43,265 bases of DNA, from contig CABUPZ010000017.1 in the NCBI GenBank assembly GCA_902493585.1, positions 1-43,265 on the forward strand, written 5' to 3'. Source of the stretch: an uncultured Fusicatenibacter sp. (GTDB lineage: Bacteria > Bacillota > Clostridia > Lachnospirales > Lachnospiraceae). The notes below the pieces were generated by a model. It made no database searches and was not told where the DNA came from. It worked only from the letters and a program-made list of their open reading frames with translations. Both the position numbers and the translations under genes were made by a program. Of the stretch, positions 41,909-43,265 are shown piece after piece (positions within the stretch are counted from its first letter, which is position 1; every line of letters begins with the position of its first letter).

Positions 41909-43265
41909 ATGAGCAAGATTATTGGTATTGACCTTGGTACAACAAACAGCTGTGTAGCAGTTATGGAAGGTGGAAAACCGACCGTTATCGCAAACGCAGA
42001 AGGCGAGAGAACCACACCTTCTATCGTGGCATTCTCCAAAAACGGTGAGCGTCTCGTAGGTGAGCCGGCAAAACGTCAGGCAGTCACCAACGCTGAGAGA
42101 ACGATCCGTTCCATCAAACGTGAGATGGGTACCGATTACAAAGTAGATATCGAAGGAAAGAAATATTCTCCGCAGGAGATTTCCGCTATGATCCTGCAGA
42201 AGCTGAAAAGTGACGCAGAGAACTATCTGGGCGAGAAAGTAACAGAAGCAGTTATCACTGTTCCGGCTTACTTCAATGACGCTCAGCGTCAGGCAACCAA
42301 GGATGCAGGAAAGATCGCAGGCCTGGATGTAAAACGTATCATCAACGAGCCGACAGCAGCAGCCCTTGCTTACGGCCTTGACAATGAGAAAGAGCAGAAG
42401 ATCATGGTATACGACCTGGGCGGCGGTACGTTCGATGTTTCCATCATCGAGATCGGTGACGGAGTGATCGAGGTTCTTTCCACCGCAGGAAACAACCGTC
42501 TGGGCGGTGACGATTTCGACCAGAAGGTAGCGGACTACATCCTGTCCGAGTTCAAGAAACAGGAAGGCGTAGATCTGTCCAACGACAAGATGGCGATGCA
42601 GCGTATCCGTGAGGCGGCTGAGAAAGCAAAGAAAGAGCTGTCCAGCGCGACCACAACAAACATCAACCTTCCGTTCATCACAGCAACGGCAGATGGACCA
42701 AAGCATCTGGATATGAACCTGACAAAAGCAAAATTCGATGAGTTGACCCATGACCTGGTAGAGAAGACCGCAGAGCCGGTACAGAGAGCTCTGTCTGATG
42801 CAGGTCTGAGTGCTTCCGAACTTGGAAAAGTCCTGCTGGTAGGTGGTTCCACACGTATCCCGGCAGTACAGGATAAAGTAAAACAGCTGACCGGACATGA
42901 GCCGAGCAAGAGTCTGAACCCGGATGAGTGCGTAGCCCTTGGTGCTTCTGTACAGGGTGGTAAACTGGCTGGTGATGAAGGCGCAGGCGATATCCTGCTG
43001 CTGGACGTTACTCCGCTATCCCTGTCCATCGAGACAATGGGAGGTATTGCAACCCGTCTGATCGAGCGTAATACAACAATCCCGACCAAGAAGAGCCAGA
43101 TCTTCTCCACCGCCGCAGACAATCAGACCGCTGTAGACATCAACGTTGTACAGGGTGAGCGTCAGTTCGCGAAAGACAACAAGTCCCTTGGACAGTTCCG
43201 TCTGGATGGAATCCCGCCGGCAAGACGTGGTGTTCCGCAGATCGAGGTTACCTTTGATATCGATG
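41909..43265 (+). CDS. dnaK: Chaperone DnaK (Hsp70), 3' end beyond window
   Basis: The first 452 codons of an Hsp70 chaperone, cut by the window edge. The N-terminal phosphate loop IGIDLGTTNSCVAVMEGG, the ATP-site VYDLGGGTFDVSIIEIGDG and the VLLVGGSTRIPAVQ segment are all intact. The substrate-binding domain begins around residue 365 with LLDVTPLSLSIETMGG. A strong AGGAGGAAAA precedes the ATG. Together with HrcA and GrpE it forms the standard class I heat-shock operon; dnaJ is expected next but lies outside. Confidence 0.98.
   Translation, partial: MSKIIGIDLGTTNSCVAVMEGGKPTVIANAEGERTTPSIVAFSKNGERLVGEPAKRQAVTNAERTIRSIKREMGTDYKVDIEGKKYSPQEISAMILQKLKSDAENYLGEKVTEAVITVPAYFNDAQRQATKDAGKIAGLDVKRIINEPTAAALAYGLDNEKEQKIMVYDLGGGTFDVSIIEIGDGVIEVLSTAGNNRLGGDDFDQKVADYILSEFKKQEGVDLSNDKMAMQRIREAAEKAKKELSSATTTNINLPFITATADGPKHLDMNLTKAKFDELTHDLVEKTAEPVQRALSDAGLSASELGKVLLVGGSTRIPAVQDKVKQLTGHEPSKSLNPDECVALGASVQGGKLAGDEGAGDILLLDVTPLSLSIETMGGIATRLIERNTTIPTKKSQIFSTAADNQTAVDINVVQGERQFAKDNKSLGQFRLDGIPPARRGVPQIEVTFDID

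Noticed and set aside
1..43265. CRISPR arrays, tRNA or rRNA genes, prophage or transposase genes
   Set aside because: Looked for on both strands by eye; no regular repeat-spacer pattern, cloverleaf, rRNA segment or transposase motif was found. Covariance-model search would be needed to exclude a tRNA fully.

Overview
The window looks like a chromosomal segment of a spore-forming Clostridia species, most probably a gut Lachnospiraceae. This rests on spoVG, a DnaD-type/DnaC-type helicase-loading pair, a perfect CIRCE element before hrcA-grpE-dnaK, paired glgC/glgD genes, strong AGGAGG ribosome binding sites, a low-to-mid GC content and many intracellular glycosidases with their own transporters. 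The genus cannot be fixed from the sequence alone.

Layout. (1) 263-1399: a decayed DUF1538 membrane-protein gene followed by an intact PII-like gene. (2) 1506-5357, minus strand: a GH2 glycosidase and a MATE efflux protein. (3) 5358-5811: an intergenic stretch holding a strongly folded element of about 110 to 170 nt, a candidate structured RNA. (4) 5812-8706: a phosphodiesterase, an MFS permease and a DeoR regulator. (5) 8874-22094: a carbohydrate-use region with a LacI regulator, a three-gene sugar ABC importer, a GH78-like alpha-L-rhamnosidase, a GH35 beta-galactosidase, an AraC regulator, a GH43 enzyme and a convergent GPH-type sugar symporter. None of the enzymes has a signal peptide, so the picture is import of oligosaccharides and cytoplasmic trimming. 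Rhamnosidase, galactosidase and GH43 activities together suggest rhamnose-, galactose- and arabinose-containing plant glycans such as rhamnogalacturonan-I or arabinogalactan side chains; this is an inference.

(6) 22440-27639, minus strand: core genes. murC is followed by a regulatory region with two tandem pairs of perfect DnaA boxes, and then by dnaD-like, dnaC-like and prs genes that overlap or nearly touch. (7) 28079-32542: glgC-glgD (glycogen synthesis), spoVG and an rRNA m5C methyltransferase gene with a small internal tandem repeat. (8) 32770-38564: a secreted coiled-coil/3D-domain wall protein, then a MarR regulator with a consensus promoter driving a heterodimeric ABC exporter in which one ATP site is degenerate. 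(9) 38565-39838: an inverted-repeat intergenic element, a small XRE regulator and an unrecognised gene with unusual base composition. (10) 39982-43265: the CIRCE-controlled heat-shock operon hrcA-grpE-dnaK, with dnaK cut off by the window end.

No rRNA, tRNA, CRISPR array, transposase or phage gene was seen. The least explained parts are the folded element near 5.5 kb, the DnaA-box pairs near 26.0-26.2 kb, the inverted-repeat element near 38.7 kb (with a possible relative at the left edge) and the composition-skewed gene near 39.5 kb.
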